Shown here piece by piece: positions 16,434-24,328 of a DNA stretch of 26,980 nucleotides. How positions within the stretch are numbered: the stretch's first letter is position 1; each line of letters begins with the position of its first letter. The stretch covers positions 1 to 26,980 of IMG/VR virus record IMGVR_UViG_3300034105_000092; one strand, 5' to 3'. The position numbers were made by a program, and so were the translations under genes. Source of the stretch: a virus. The notes beneath the pieces were generated by a model, which was not told the DNA's origin, did not search any database, and was given only the letters and a program-made list of their open reading frames with translations.

Positions 16434-17774
16434 TTACCAAGTAGAGATTGCTACACGCTTCCAAGTGTTGGTAGCCGTGCAGACATAGATGTAGTTGGTG
16501 TCGTGAACGATGTCCCCCTTGGTGCCTGTTGCTGTAGCAGAGGCTGGGGTCTTCTGAGTGGCAACCGATACGGTGTCACCTGTAATCAGCAACGAGCCAA
16601 ACAGTTTGGTGGATGTTGTTGCAGTTACGCCGATGACAGTTGTGTTAGTTCCAAGCCCAACTGCGCCCTTGCCGATGACGATTGAGTTAGTGTCACCGAC
16701 AGCGGCAACATCGGATTCAAATCCAATGACTACATTGTTGCTGCCTGTAGTAAGCAAGTCACAAGCGTAGCCACCCAATGCCGTATTGCTTGCGCCTGTT
16801 GTTACTGCACCAAGCGAGTGTGCGCCCAGAGCAGTATTGTTGGTTGCTGTTGTGGCAGCATCCATAGCATTACTACCGATTACAGTATTTCGATTTCCTG
16901 AACAACTAGCACTTAGTGCCACATATCCGATTGCCGTACTTCCGTATCCAGCATTGCCATATCCTGCACTTGCTCCAATAGCAACTAAGAATTGACCGCC
17001 TACCTTGTTTGCAGCACCTGCCGCAGAGCCAATAGCCGTAAGACCAGCACCAAGATTGCTTGCACCGGCATTAAAACCAATCGCAATGCAGTTTGCGGCG
17101 TTGTTGGCAGTTCCTGCATTGCCACCTACAAAAACATTGTTTACGCCTGTGTTAGAAACTCCTGAACCGGGACCAATAGCAACTAGATCATTGGATTTAT
17201 TTTGGTACGCCGCTTGATACCCAAACGCCAACACAGTATTCCCCGTGTTTACATCTGCCGCCTGAACACCAATAGCCGTAACACTTGTGCCAGAATTTGT
17301 GCCAAGCGCAAGCCGACCGATTGCAATGTTGGTATCGAAGTCTCCCGCACCACGACCAATCTTGTGTCCGTTGATGTAGGAATCTTTAGCAATACCAACA
17401 CCACCCGAAACAAGCAAAGCACCCGTAGCAGACGATGTTGATGCGGTTGTAGTAGAGAAGGTGTTAAGAGCAGTCCAAACATTTGTACCACCTAATCCAA
17501 CACCGCCCCCACCCGCTACGGTTGCCGCCGCCCATGCGCTTCCATTCCATTGGGGTACTTGATTTAAAGTAGCTCCACTTTGCGTTAAATTGGATAATGT
17601 GTGTGTATGTGTTACCTCTGCTTTTTCTGCTAACATTCCTTCAAACTTTGTGGTTTGAACTTTAGTTTCTAAAGCAACTGTAAGCTCAGCTGTTTTTTTT
17701 AAAGAAGAAGATAACAGAGTTTGTAGTTTTTTATTTAATAATTGCTGCTGTTGTAATGCTTTACTTGAACTCAT
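16434..17774 (-). CDS. Fibre-like protein with YadA-head-type beta-roll repeats
   Basis: The 446-residue protein opens with a Gln/Leu-rich helical stretch (residues 1-50), then a THTHTLSNL motif and an N-Q-V-P-Q-W-N-G-S-A-W segment common in phage fibres. After a Thr/Ser-rich GALLVSGGVGI section, residues 147-395 hold about 15 copies of x-x-[AVF]-[ILFV]-G (NIAIG, VTAIG, NTALG, NVVIG), spaced roughly 12-22 residues apart. That is the signature of the trimeric beta-roll of YadA-like adhesin heads. The C-terminus (GDIVHDTNYIYVCTATNTWK) is a common phage fibre ending. A trimeric surface fibre is the likely form. The start overlaps the previous stop (TAATG). Confidence 0.85.
   Translation of the reverse strand: MSSSKALQQQQLLNKKLQTLLSSSLKKTAELTVALETKVQTTKFEGMLAEKAEVTHTHTLSNLTQSGATLNQVPQWNGSAWAAATVAGGGGVGLGGTNVWTALNTFSTTTASTSSATGALLVSGGVGIAKDSYINGHKIGRGAGDFDTNIAIGRLALGTNSGTSVTAIGVQAADVNTGNTVLAFGYQAAYQNKSNDLVAIGPGSGVSNTGVNNVFVGGNAGTANNAANCIAIGFNAGASNLGAGLTAIGSAAGAANKVGGQFLVAIGASAGYGNAGYGSTAIGYVALSASCSGNRNTVIGSNAMDAATTATNNTALGAHSLGAVTTGASNTALGGYACDLLTTGSNNVVIGFESDVAAVGDTNSIVIGKGAVGLGTNTTVIGVTATTSTKLFGSLLITGDTVSVATQKTPASATATGTKGDIVHDTNYIYVCTATNTWKRVAISTW
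16590..17336 (-). repeat. About 15 YadA-head-like AIG repeats
   Basis: Degenerate coding repeats with the core [AV]-[IL]-G, often preceded by N-T or L-V and followed by an A-containing turn. Each probably forms one coil of a left-handed beta roll. Recognised in the translated protein rather than as identical DNA copies. Confidence 0.8.
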
Positions 17775-18070
17775 TACTTACACTTTTTATTTTTAGGACA
17801 TGATGTCTTAGACTTACCGGGTCCACCCCATAGGTCTTTGCATGCCCAGTATTTAGCAGTGAGTTTATTACTTGCGGAATCACACTTATGTCTAGCCTTG
17901 AAAGACTTACGAGCTTCAGGACTATAGTTGTTACCATATCCTGCTGCTCCATAATGAATGATCTTCTCTTGTCCATTAGCACAAGCCTTTACTACCCGCT
18001 TCTTATTGGGGTTAGGAGACTTAGTGGGTTTGTTACAAGACATGCTAGCTTTATTAACTTTCTTAGCCAT
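17774..18070 (-). CDS. Small basic cysteine-rich protein
   Basis: I place the start at 18070 rather than the longer frame at 18124, because AGGAGG stands eight bases upstream and the extra 18 residues would lie inside the portal gene. The resulting 98-residue protein has six cysteines (12, 30, 63, 77, 91, 97) and many lysines. Its centre (HYGAAGYGNNYSPEARKSFK, then ARHKCDSASNKLTAKYWACK) resembles a small domain seen in aquatic phages and large algal viruses, with the pattern G-Y-G-N...S-F-K-A-R-H-x-C...YW-x-C; I recall this from memory and cannot name the family with certainty. Cysteines could bind zinc. It overlaps the portal end by eight bases and the next gene by one. Function unknown. Confidence 0.8.
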   Translation of the reverse strand: MAKKVNKASMSCNKPTKSPNPNKKRVVKACANGQEKIIHYGAAGYGNNYSPEARKSFKARHKCDSASNKLTAKYWACKDLWGGPGKSKTSCPKNKKCK

Positions 18071-19676
18071 TAGGTTGTCCTCCTGTAAATGCAGACATGT
18101 CAGCACCAGAGTTCTGAAGAACATTCATGATACCCTGTCCACCATTCTGTGCAAGATCTTGTTGTCCTGCCTGTGCCATGATGTTACCCATTGCTCCAGC
18201 AGTTGCCTGTGTGGAAGCCTGAGCCATCTGCTGCTGAGCCTGTTGTTGTTGCATCATCATTTGCTCTTGCTGAATATCTTCAGCTGATCGTACCCAATTA
18301 CGGGCATCAAAGCCAAGAGAAGTAATCAACGCTCTAGCATACTCTTCCCATTTAAACGCAGCGGCTGCTTGCTCAGGTAGATTGCGAACCATCTCGCCCA
18401 TCTGCATAAGCTTTTGCAAATCAGTGTCACGACTCAAGGCTTGAAGACCAGTAATTACTTCAATAGATAATACACCTTCATCATCAAAGAACTGTTCATA
18501 CATTCTTGTATCAAGTTCTTCGTTTTCAATCATTAAAAATACAGATCGCTTGACAATTGGTTCCATAAGATCTCTAGCGATAGCACTGAATGCTCCACCT
18601 AAGACTGTCTCAAGTTCAGAACCAATCATACGAACAGCGGTAGCAGTCACGCGGTCGCCACTTGGTAGTGAGGAGGCAGACATTAAGAATGCCTGACCAA
18701 TCTCTCTACGCATAGTTTCAACAGCGGTCTGAGCGGCTGAGATCTGTGGGTTCATTGTCTGTGATGGTGACAGTACAAACACATCTGCTTGTCTCACGGG
18801 GATCCATGAGCCATTGGGTGCATCAGCAACATCATCTACCTCAGTAATACCGGATGGATCAATGCCCATCCAGAAGGCTGAGGCTGCTGCCATGCCATCA
18901 AGCAGTGCCTTAGTATAACCATCAAGACTTGATAGGTCGCCTAGGATATCTTCGCAGTGCGATCTCCCGTAGTTTTCTCCGGGTATGCCGTACCACCGTA
19001 GTACCGTCACAGGACATACTTCGTAGACACCGCTTGTCAGTAGGTTCCCATCGCCGTCTTCCTTTGTGTACTTCCATAGGTTGTCCTCCTTGAGATATTG
19101 ACAATATGTTTTTTTGTAACCTCTCTTAGCGGATTCGGGTAAAGAGAAGTGTGGACTAATTGCTTCTGGATCTACAAGATCATATTCAATATGAATAATT
19201 TCATTGACATCTCCAGCAACAGTACGCTGTACAGCATAGTTATCTAGACGAGTAACTCTAAACTTAAAGTCATCCATCTCATGTACTAAACAATCTCCAA
19301 CTACAATTAAATTTTGAATTGTTTGAAAGATTGTTTCTCTTAGGTTAGTACCAATAAGTTTGCGATAGACTTGATAACTCATAGTCTCAAGATACTGTCC
19401 AATTTCTGCGGTTGGTTCTACACCAGACCGAAGACCAAATTTAAAAAAGGGTGTGTCATTCAAAGGCATCATTGCTGACAGCATTCGACTAGCTAATGAA
19501 GTCACACCTCTCGCACCAACAGAGGATGTTGGCTGTGGTAGTTCCATCTCTTCCGTCCAACCCGAAGGTGGGAGAAGACTTGGAACAGTTAGTGCGGCAC
19601 ATAGCCGAGCACGGTATAGTTTAGATGTTCGCATTGCATCTAACATTCGGAAGCGTTCAACAAGATTGTTTTTCAT
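18063..19676 (-). CDS. Portal protein (T7 gp8-like head-tail connector)
   Basis: The 537-residue length is essentially that of T7 gp8 (536 aa). Typical features are the N-terminal LVERFRMLDAMRTSKLYRAR helix, the GARGVTSLASRMLSAMMPLN segment, F-F-K-F near residue 77, the VVGDCLVHEMDD strand, the GRSHCEDILGDLSSLDGYTK region and RVTATAVRMIGSELETVLGG in the stem helix. The C-terminus is Gln/Met-rich (EQMMMQQQQAQQQMAQAS), as in many relatives. Twelve copies would form the ring through which DNA is packaged. AAAGGAG lies five bases before the start. It ends in an eight-base overlap with the next gene, which suggests joint translation with the following virion block. Confidence 0.95.
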   Translation of the reverse strand: MKNNLVERFRMLDAMRTSKLYRARLCAALTVPSLLPPSGWTEEMELPQPTSSVGARGVTSLASRMLSAMMPLNDTPFFKFGLRSGVEPTAEIGQYLETMSYQVYRKLIGTNLRETIFQTIQNLIVVGDCLVHEMDDFKFRVTRLDNYAVQRTVAGDVNEIIHIEYDLVDPEAISPHFSLPESAKRGYKKTYCQYLKEDNLWKYTKEDGDGNLLTSGVYEVCPVTVLRWYGIPGENYGRSHCEDILGDLSSLDGYTKALLDGMAAASAFWMGIDPSGITEVDDVADAPNGSWIPVRQADVFVLSPSQTMNPQISAAQTAVETMRREIGQAFLMSASSLPSGDRVTATAVRMIGSELETVLGGAFSAIARDLMEPIVKRSVFLMIENEELDTRMYEQFFDDEGVLSIEVITGLQALSRDTDLQKLMQMGEMVRNLPEQAAAAFKWEEYARALITSLGFDARNWVRSAEDIQQEQMMMQQQQAQQQMAQASTQATAGAMGNIMAQAGQQDLAQNGGQGIMNVLQNSGADMSAFTGGQPNG

Positions 19677-19686
19677 TTACACTCCT

Positions 19687-20019
19687 TTATGTAGATACAC
19701 CATTATATAATGCGGAATAAAAATCTAATGCCTTAGCGTTACCGCCTTGGATACCTCTAGTACCTTGGGCTTCAGCTTGTGACTGAGCTTCCATAATTGC
19801 TTCTTGTTCCGCAGCGGTAGATGTCTGGACTGCTGCTTGCTCATCTGCCTTGGTTCTAGCCATAGCAATAGCTTCTCTAGCAACACGGCGAGTCTCGGAA
19901 TCTTCTGCTGCTTTTCTACGCTCTTCTTCTTGTTCCTTTTGGAAGGCGCGTTCGTCATCCATTAGTTTCTTTTGTTCATTATATGTCATACCACCACTAA
20001 TACTAGGGCTTCCACCCAT
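19687..20019 (-). CDS. Small helical protein upstream of portal
   Basis: This 110-residue protein begins MGGSPSISGGMTYNEQKKLM, then runs into a long, highly charged Glu/Arg/Ala/Gln helix (residues ~18-85) likely to form a coiled coil, and ends in a short GNAKALDFYSALYNG segment. Proteins with an MGGS start followed by a charged helix are often encoded directly before the portal in T7-like phages and some are virion proteins; T7 itself has gp6.7/gp7.3 here. The link is by position and style only. AGGAGG lies nine bases upstream, inside the end of the previous gene, and the gene starts one base after that gene's stop. Confidence 0.8.
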   Translation of the reverse strand: MGGSPSISGGMTYNEQKKLMDDERAFQKEQEEERRKAAEDSETRRVAREAIAMARTKADEQAAVQTSTAAEQEAIMEAQSQAEAQGTRGIQGGNAKALDFYSALYNGVST

Positions 20020-20020
20020 G

Positions 20021-20212
20021 TTACTTGCCTCCTTGCTGTTGCTTTAGCACAGCTTTTAATTTGTTTACGACTTCTATTTGCCCTGCTCTATATGCAGATC
20101 GTCTTGCAAACTTGCTTTCTTCACAGTCAGCATCGTATTCAAGGGGCTTGTATAGTTCTTCCAGAATTTTTATCAGGTCTGGGTCTATTCTCGGATACTT
20201 TTCTGATTTCAT
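20021..20212 (-). CDS. Hypothetical 63-residue protein
   Basis: A small, soluble, probably helical protein (YPRIDPDLIKILEELYKPLE, later SAYRAGQIEVVNKLKAVLKQ). The I-D-P-x-L-I-x-x-L-E start and the R-A-G-Q-x-E-V-V-x-x-L-K end resemble small proteins found at this place in other T7-like phages, from memory. It overlaps the 62-residue gene by 74 bases in another frame, which is long, but it supplies the AGGAGG site for the next gene and stops two bases before it. Its own ribosome-binding site (GAAGAG) is weak. Confidence 0.65.
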   Translation of the reverse strand: MKSEKYPRIDPDLIKILEELYKPLEYDADCEESKFARRSAYRAGQIEVVNKLKAVLKQQQGGK

Positions 20213-20327
20213 TTCTTAACTCTTCTATTTGAATATACAGATCTTTGATTAACTGTTTAACTTCAGGTAGATCTATTGGGGTAGATAAAGCTAAGCGAGT
20301 CTTTGATTGTTGAATGTTAGTGATCAT
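20139..20327 (-). CDS. Hypothetical 62-residue helical protein
   Basis: The start shares ATGA with the stop of the 276-residue gene, a common sign of coupled translation. The middle (LPEVKQLIKDLYIQIEELRN and EIRKV) is a good amphipathic helix or coiled coil. The tail (RPRPDKNSGRTIQAP) is basic and unstructured and lies in the overlap with the next gene. No function is recognised. Its position suggests a small virion or assembly factor. Confidence 0.6.
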   Translation of the reverse strand: MITNIQQSKTRLALSTPIDLPEVKQLIKDLYIQIEELRNEIRKVSENRPRPDKNSGRTIQAP

Positions 20328-21154
20328 TTGTTTTTACTGGCTTTCTTTGCAGCCCTAGCTTCTTGCTTTGCTTGCTTATTTGCAGCTTTAGTTTGCTGCT
20401 TGGTTTGTTTAGCAATTGATTTATTCAAATCAGCTAATTGTTTTTCAAGTACTGTTTCGTATTTTTCTATTTGGGTGTTCTGTAAAGTAGGATCAGATCT
20501 AAAGCGTAGTGTTTCTACATCTCTAAGAGTCTGTAGTTTAGCAGCGGCTACTTCTTCGGGTAGCTTATAGCTATAGATTTTATTTCTATTAGCATCGTAG
20601 CTAAAGCTTTTATCTTTATTCCTAGCTGCCTTATATGCATCCATATCAAAGCCAGCATCTGTGCTTCTACTATACCCTGTTTGTGCATTCTTTGTTACTG
20701 ATGAAAGATATTGTTCTAGAACACCAACCTTTTGTGCTTCACCTTCTTGTTTTAGAAACTCAGTGATGCGTTGCTGCTGTAGATCAAATTCTTCATTCTG
20801 TTTGGTAATTGCACCCATCTGCTCATCAGTTTGTCGCTTTGCTTCAGTCTCTGGATTAAACACATAGAAGGCAGCATCGTTATTTGCTGTGCTTATATCA
20901 TCACCCACAGTAAAACGAACATCCTTCATCTTTTCATAGAGAGGATTGTAGACATCAGCAAAATTAAGCTGGTCTTTCTTAGTCAGGGCAGTCTCTTTAG
21001 TAGCACTATAATAGGACGCTTGTCCTACATCTGCCATGTTTAAAAGACCACCCTGAATCCCAGCAATATCTTCTTTTAGATCAGTCTGTTTGGTAGTAAG
21101 AGCAGCAATAGATGCTGTTCTTTCTTCCATTGTTGGTTTCTTTTTTCTTGCCAT
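20324..21154 (-). CDS. Hypothetical 276-residue helical protein with basic tail
   Basis: The N-terminus is basic (MARKKKPTMEER) and is followed by helical segments. Residues ~125-160 and ~195-245 are rich in Gln/Glu/Lys (NEEFDLQQQRITEFLKQEGE; LEKQLADLNKSIAKQTKQ). The last ~35 residues are almost only Lys, Ala and Gln. No transmembrane segment, signal peptide or enzyme motif is visible. It follows the reductase gene after three bases with AGGA upstream. Its place between the nucleotide genes and the portal makes a structural or internal-head protein plausible, and the Lys-rich tail could contact DNA, but neither is shown. It does not resemble T7 gp14-16 that I can see. Confidence 0.75.
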   Translation of the reverse strand: MARKKKPTMEERTASIAALTTKQTDLKEDIAGIQGGLLNMADVGQASYYSATKETALTKKDQLNFADVYNPLYEKMKDVRFTVGDDISTANNDAAFYVFNPETEAKRQTDEQMGAITKQNEEFDLQQQRITEFLKQEGEAQKVGVLEQYLSSVTKNAQTGYSRSTDAGFDMDAYKAARNKDKSFSYDANRNKIYSYKLPEEVAAAKLQTLRDVETLRFRSDPTLQNTQIEKYETVLEKQLADLNKSIAKQTKQQTKAANKQAKQEARAAKKASKNK

Positions 21155-21157
21155 TAT

Positions 21158-23047
21158 TTATCCTGTTAAATCTATTATCTCACAAGCTCCTGCAGTACAG
21201 GCTAAGGTGTGAGATGATGTTGTTGTGTCTGTCTTCTCATATAAAGAGAGATGATTAAAGTCTACATCTATAACAGGAAACGAATTGTAAGTTTCTAGTG
21301 ATATAGATTCAAAGGGAGCTTGTGCATAGATATGATCTGACTTAGGTAAGAAAGATATACCGGAGATCTTATCAAAGTTTTCCCATACCCACTGTCCAAC
21401 AGGTAGGAATTCATTGTCAGCATAGTTAACAGTAATGCTTGGCTTGTGCTGACAGTAATGCTCTTGATAGGTTAACCATAAGTTAAGATGATCAATAGCT
21501 GATAGTTCATTCTGAGTTAATGATCCCGATGGAGCAGCCTGAACAAAGGTAAAGACTGCAGTTGAATCCGCATTCATTACACAGTCTTCTACTGGTACTT
21601 GGGCATCTCGCATCATGAAGTAGAGTGGATCCTTCTTGTCGATACGGACTCTTCTAAAGTAATGCTCAGCATACCGGGGATGTAATCCGCTGGCTGACGA
21701 AGCAAGACATGAAGTTGTACCTTCTGGTTTAATACAAGTAATTGATTTACTTGGATTGATACCCAGCTTCTTAGACCAGTCAAGGTTAGTCTTGATGGCT
21801 GTCTCTCGTAGATCCTCAAGGACATACTTAAGTCTGCCATGTCCTAATAGACCGGACATCAGCTTGTTATCAAAGATACCTGTCATGGATACACCAAGGA
21901 GTCTCTCTTCTTCACAGTTATCTTGCCATGTCTTATCTTTGGCTAAGTAAGGGAAGTAAGTAAACATGCTTTGGATAGTACCAATGATGGTAGCCATTTC
22001 AATTTTCTTTTCTAACGACTCTTGTGTATCAGTTGCATTGACAACAACAGTAGATAGATTACAGAATTGGTTAGGGCGTAGGATGATCTCACTACATGGG
22101 TTAGTCCCATAGTAATGATCCTCACTACGCTCTGCCTTGACTGCAATGTTCTTCATTGCATCACGATTACAAAGACCACGCTCTCCACTATGGGAGTTGT
22201 ATAAGTCTGTCCACTCTTCGAGGAACTGACCCATTGATGGTCTGCCATTATAGATGGCTGAGTTGTTTGCTAAGGCACGATGACTTGAGGCTTGCCACCA
22301 CGCACCACTCTTGCAAGTAGCCATCTCACGGTCTGCTAGGTCGCTTAGAGAGATCATAGCGGAGCGGCGTACACCACCCACGATGACTGACTGAGCAATC
22401 TTGCAGCAGATATCATGGCACTCAAGGGGCGTAAGTCTACGACCTTGGGCAGAATAGAATGTCTGTACTACAAATCTAAAGACTTCTTCTAGTGGGGCAG
22501 GACCGCTTGCTCTACCACCAAAGGTCTTTAGTCTTTCACCTGACTTACGAATCTTACTTGTGTCCCACTTAATGTGGATACCCTTGTAAAGATTGTCAAG
22601 TAAGTTGTTAAGTGCATCACACCAACCCTCGCGGCTATCCTCAACAAACATAACTGTATCAAACATCTTATGTATTGTTGGGATAGTCCCAAGTTTGTCA
22701 GTGCATCTACGCTCAACCGTATAGCCTACTCCAGTCCCGCACATCAGAATGTACATGAGGTTGGAGAAGGAAGTTGTTTTATTAATCTCAATGTATGAGC
22801 AATTGTATAGGGCAGTATGATCACGATCCAATGCTGGACCTGCGGTCATCAACCCCCGCATACTTGGCAGTACTTCAAGATTAAGAATAGCATCTCTGAT
22901 ATCTGTCCGTGTCAAAAGGACAGGGGCTTTACCAGTAAAGTAATTCCACCACCTATCGACAGTCTCATCCCAAGTCTCTCTACGATTTTCTTTATCAAGC
23001 CAACGACTGTAACGACTGATAGCAATAAACTTTTGAAATGTATCCAT
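21158..23047 (-). CDS. nrdJ: Adenosylcobalamin-dependent (class II) ribonucleotide reductase
   Basis: This enzyme reduces ribonucleotides to deoxyribonucleotides, using a radical from coenzyme B12. Visible features: NCSY near Cys83; LMCGTGVGYTVER near 101; GERLKTFGGRASGP near 170; GGVRRSAMISLSDL near 224; and NPCSEI (Asn316, Cys318, Glu320) with Cys329. The 11-residue step from Cys318 to Cys329 equals that between the thiyl Cys408 and Cys419 of the Lactobacillus enzyme RTPR. The end, LACTAGACEI, carries Cys617-x4-Cys622, matching the C-terminal shuttle pair (Cys731/Cys736) there. At 629 residues it is shorter than RTPR (739). No small-subunit gene is in the window, consistent with class II. 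Start overlaps the dUTPase stop (TAATG), with AGGAG upstream. Confidence 0.93.
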   Translation of the reverse strand: MDTFQKFIAISRYSRWLDKENRRETWDETVDRWWNYFTGKAPVLLTRTDIRDAILNLEVLPSMRGLMTAGPALDRDHTALYNCSYIEINKTTSFSNLMYILMCGTGVGYTVERRCTDKLGTIPTIHKMFDTVMFVEDSREGWCDALNNLLDNLYKGIHIKWDTSKIRKSGERLKTFGGRASGPAPLEEVFRFVVQTFYSAQGRRLTPLECHDICCKIAQSVIVGGVRRSAMISLSDLADREMATCKSGAWWQASSHRALANNSAIYNGRPSMGQFLEEWTDLYNSHSGERGLCNRDAMKNIAVKAERSEDHYYGTNPCSEIILRPNQFCNLSTVVVNATDTQESLEKKIEMATIIGTIQSMFTYFPYLAKDKTWQDNCEEERLLGVSMTGIFDNKLMSGLLGHGRLKYVLEDLRETAIKTNLDWSKKLGINPSKSITCIKPEGTTSCLASSASGLHPRYAEHYFRRVRIDKKDPLYFMMRDAQVPVEDCVMNADSTAVFTFVQAAPSGSLTQNELSAIDHLNLWLTYQEHYCQHKPSITVNYADNEFLPVGQWVWENFDKISGISFLPKSDHIYAQAPFESISLETYNSFPVIDVDFNHLSLYEKTDTTTSSHTLACTAGACEIIDLTG

Positions 23048-23559
23048 TAGACTCCTGTACTCCCAAACTTACCTTCGCCTCGTACAGTATACGGAAGTTT
23101 ATCTACAGAGACAAACGAGAACTGTGTGACGGGCATGAAGGCAATCTGTGCAACACGATCACCCCGTTTAAGAGTGTGTATTATTGTTGAATTGTTAATA
23201 AGTGGTAACCAAATCTCACCACGATAATCAGAATCAATGACACCAACTGAGTTGGCTAAGTTGATTCCCTTGTTAGAAAGACCTGATCTCATAAAGAGTA
23301 AACCTACATAGCCCTCAGGGATAGCTAAGCTAACCCCTGTGGGTACTCTAGTTACTACTCCGGGGAGTAGCGTAGCATCGTTAGTGATCTTCAGGTCAGC
23401 TCCGGCTGCACCCTTGGTATGGTAGGCTGGAGCACAGTCTCTATCATGGAGTACCATAGGGATCTTAGAATCGCTATGGATATAAGTAGAAGTATTGTAA
23501 TTGTTTTGATTAGCAATAGTTAAAGACTCAGTGTTGTATTGGTTTACATCAGTGTTCAT
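23047..23559 (-). CDS. dut: dUTPase
   Basis: It hydrolyses dUTP to dUMP and pyrophosphate, keeping uracil out of phage DNA and feeding dTMP synthesis. All five motifs of the trimeric family are present: AGADL (52-56), RSGLS (91-95), GVIDSDYRGEI (106-116, catalytic Asp), GDRVAQIA (133-140) and RGEGKFGSTG (160-169). I choose the start at 23559 (170 aa) over the longer frame at 23595, because AAGGGA stands about six bases upstream and the extra residues would lie inside the exonuclease gene. It overlaps the exonuclease by 11 bases and the reductase by one. The first ~30 residues are an Asn/Ser-rich extension. Confidence 0.95.
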   Translation of the reverse strand: MNTDVNQYNTESLTIANQNNYNTSTYIHSDSKIPMVLHDRDCAPAYHTKGAAGADLKITNDATLLPGVVTRVPTGVSLAIPEGYVGLLFMRSGLSNKGINLANSVGVIDSDYRGEIWLPLINNSTIIHTLKRGDRVAQIAFMPVTQFSFVSVDKLPYTVRGEGKFGSTGV

Positions 23560-24328
23560 TAGTGTTCCCTTGAGTATCACTCTTAGTAGCCCCAACTATT
23601 GGGTCAAACAATAGTACGGACTTAGTTTTCTTGTTATATTCACCATGTCTAAGGATGCGTACACACCTAGCCATAGCGAGACAGTAATCATATCCATATC
23701 TATCCATTTCCTGAGGCTTAGCTTGGTCATAAGCTGCCAATACGGCGGCTGTCCAGTTCCTTGGATGGACATACTTAAGCCACTTCTCTGCCTTGGCAGG
23801 TCCCCACTTCCAGATACCGGGGATATTATCAGTCGTATCACCCATGATCCACTGCTTGTGGAAGTTAAAGTCAGCGGTATAAGTATCAAGTTCCAGCGGT
23901 TTAACTTCTTTGTCTGGGTTCCAATGCCACCCCGGTACAGACCGGAGATCCTTGTCAATGGTTACGGCAATAGCCTTATTGCCTGAAGCCATAAGTCCCA
24001 TAATATCATCAGCCTCTAGGGTAGGAACAAAGAGTATGTCGTTCTGTTTAATTAAATCAACAGCATATGATAAACAATCTGGTGCTTGTTTCTTCACATC
24101 CCGATGAGCTTTATATGGTTCCCACACTTGTCTACGAAAGTTATCTTTACGATCACAGGAGATAGCCACATATACTTTCGTTACTCCTACTGGAGTCCAT
24201 GCCTTGACATCATGTTCGATGCGCTCCGCAAGGTACTCAATGCCTTCTTGGTCTGCCCAAAAGGCAGCACGATAGGCAATGATGTCTCCGTCAAGCACAG
24301 CAGTATCAGGTCTTGGTTGGCTTATCAT
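23549..24328 (-). CDS. 5'-3' exonuclease (T7 gp6-like, FEN family)
   Basis: The 259-residue protein has the metal-binding acidic residues of the flap-endonuclease family in order: LDGDIIAYRAA (Asp13, Asp15), NFRRQVWEPYKAHR (63-76), EADDIMG (105-111), TIDKDLR (Asp125, Asp127) and GDTTDNIPG (163-171), followed by the helix-hairpin-helix-like GPAKAEKWL. In T7 the gp6 enzyme (300 aa) removes RNA primers and degrades host DNA. It follows the polymerase cluster as expected for a T7-like genome. AAGGAA lies four bases before the start, which overlaps the dNMP kinase gene by 23 bases. Confidence 0.93.
   Translation of the reverse strand: MISQPRPDTAVLDGDIIAYRAAFWADQEGIEYLAERIEHDVKAWTPVGVTKVYVAISCDRKDNFRRQVWEPYKAHRDVKKQAPDCLSYAVDLIKQNDILFVPTLEADDIMGLMASGNKAIAVTIDKDLRSVPGWHWNPDKEVKPLELDTYTADFNFHKQWIMGDTTDNIPGIWKWGPAKAEKWLKYVHPRNWTAAVLAAYDQAKPQEMDRYGYDYCLAMARCVRILRHGEYNKKTKSVLLFDPIVGATKSDTQGNTNEH

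Noticed and set aside
18071-18124. Longer start for the Cys-rich protein (18 extra residues)
   Set aside because: The extension lies inside the portal frame and lacks a ribosome-binding site, while the start at 18070 has AGGAGG.
23560-23595. Longer start for dUTPase (12 extra residues)
   Set aside because: The extension lies inside the exonuclease gene; the start at 23559 has AAGGGA at good spacing.
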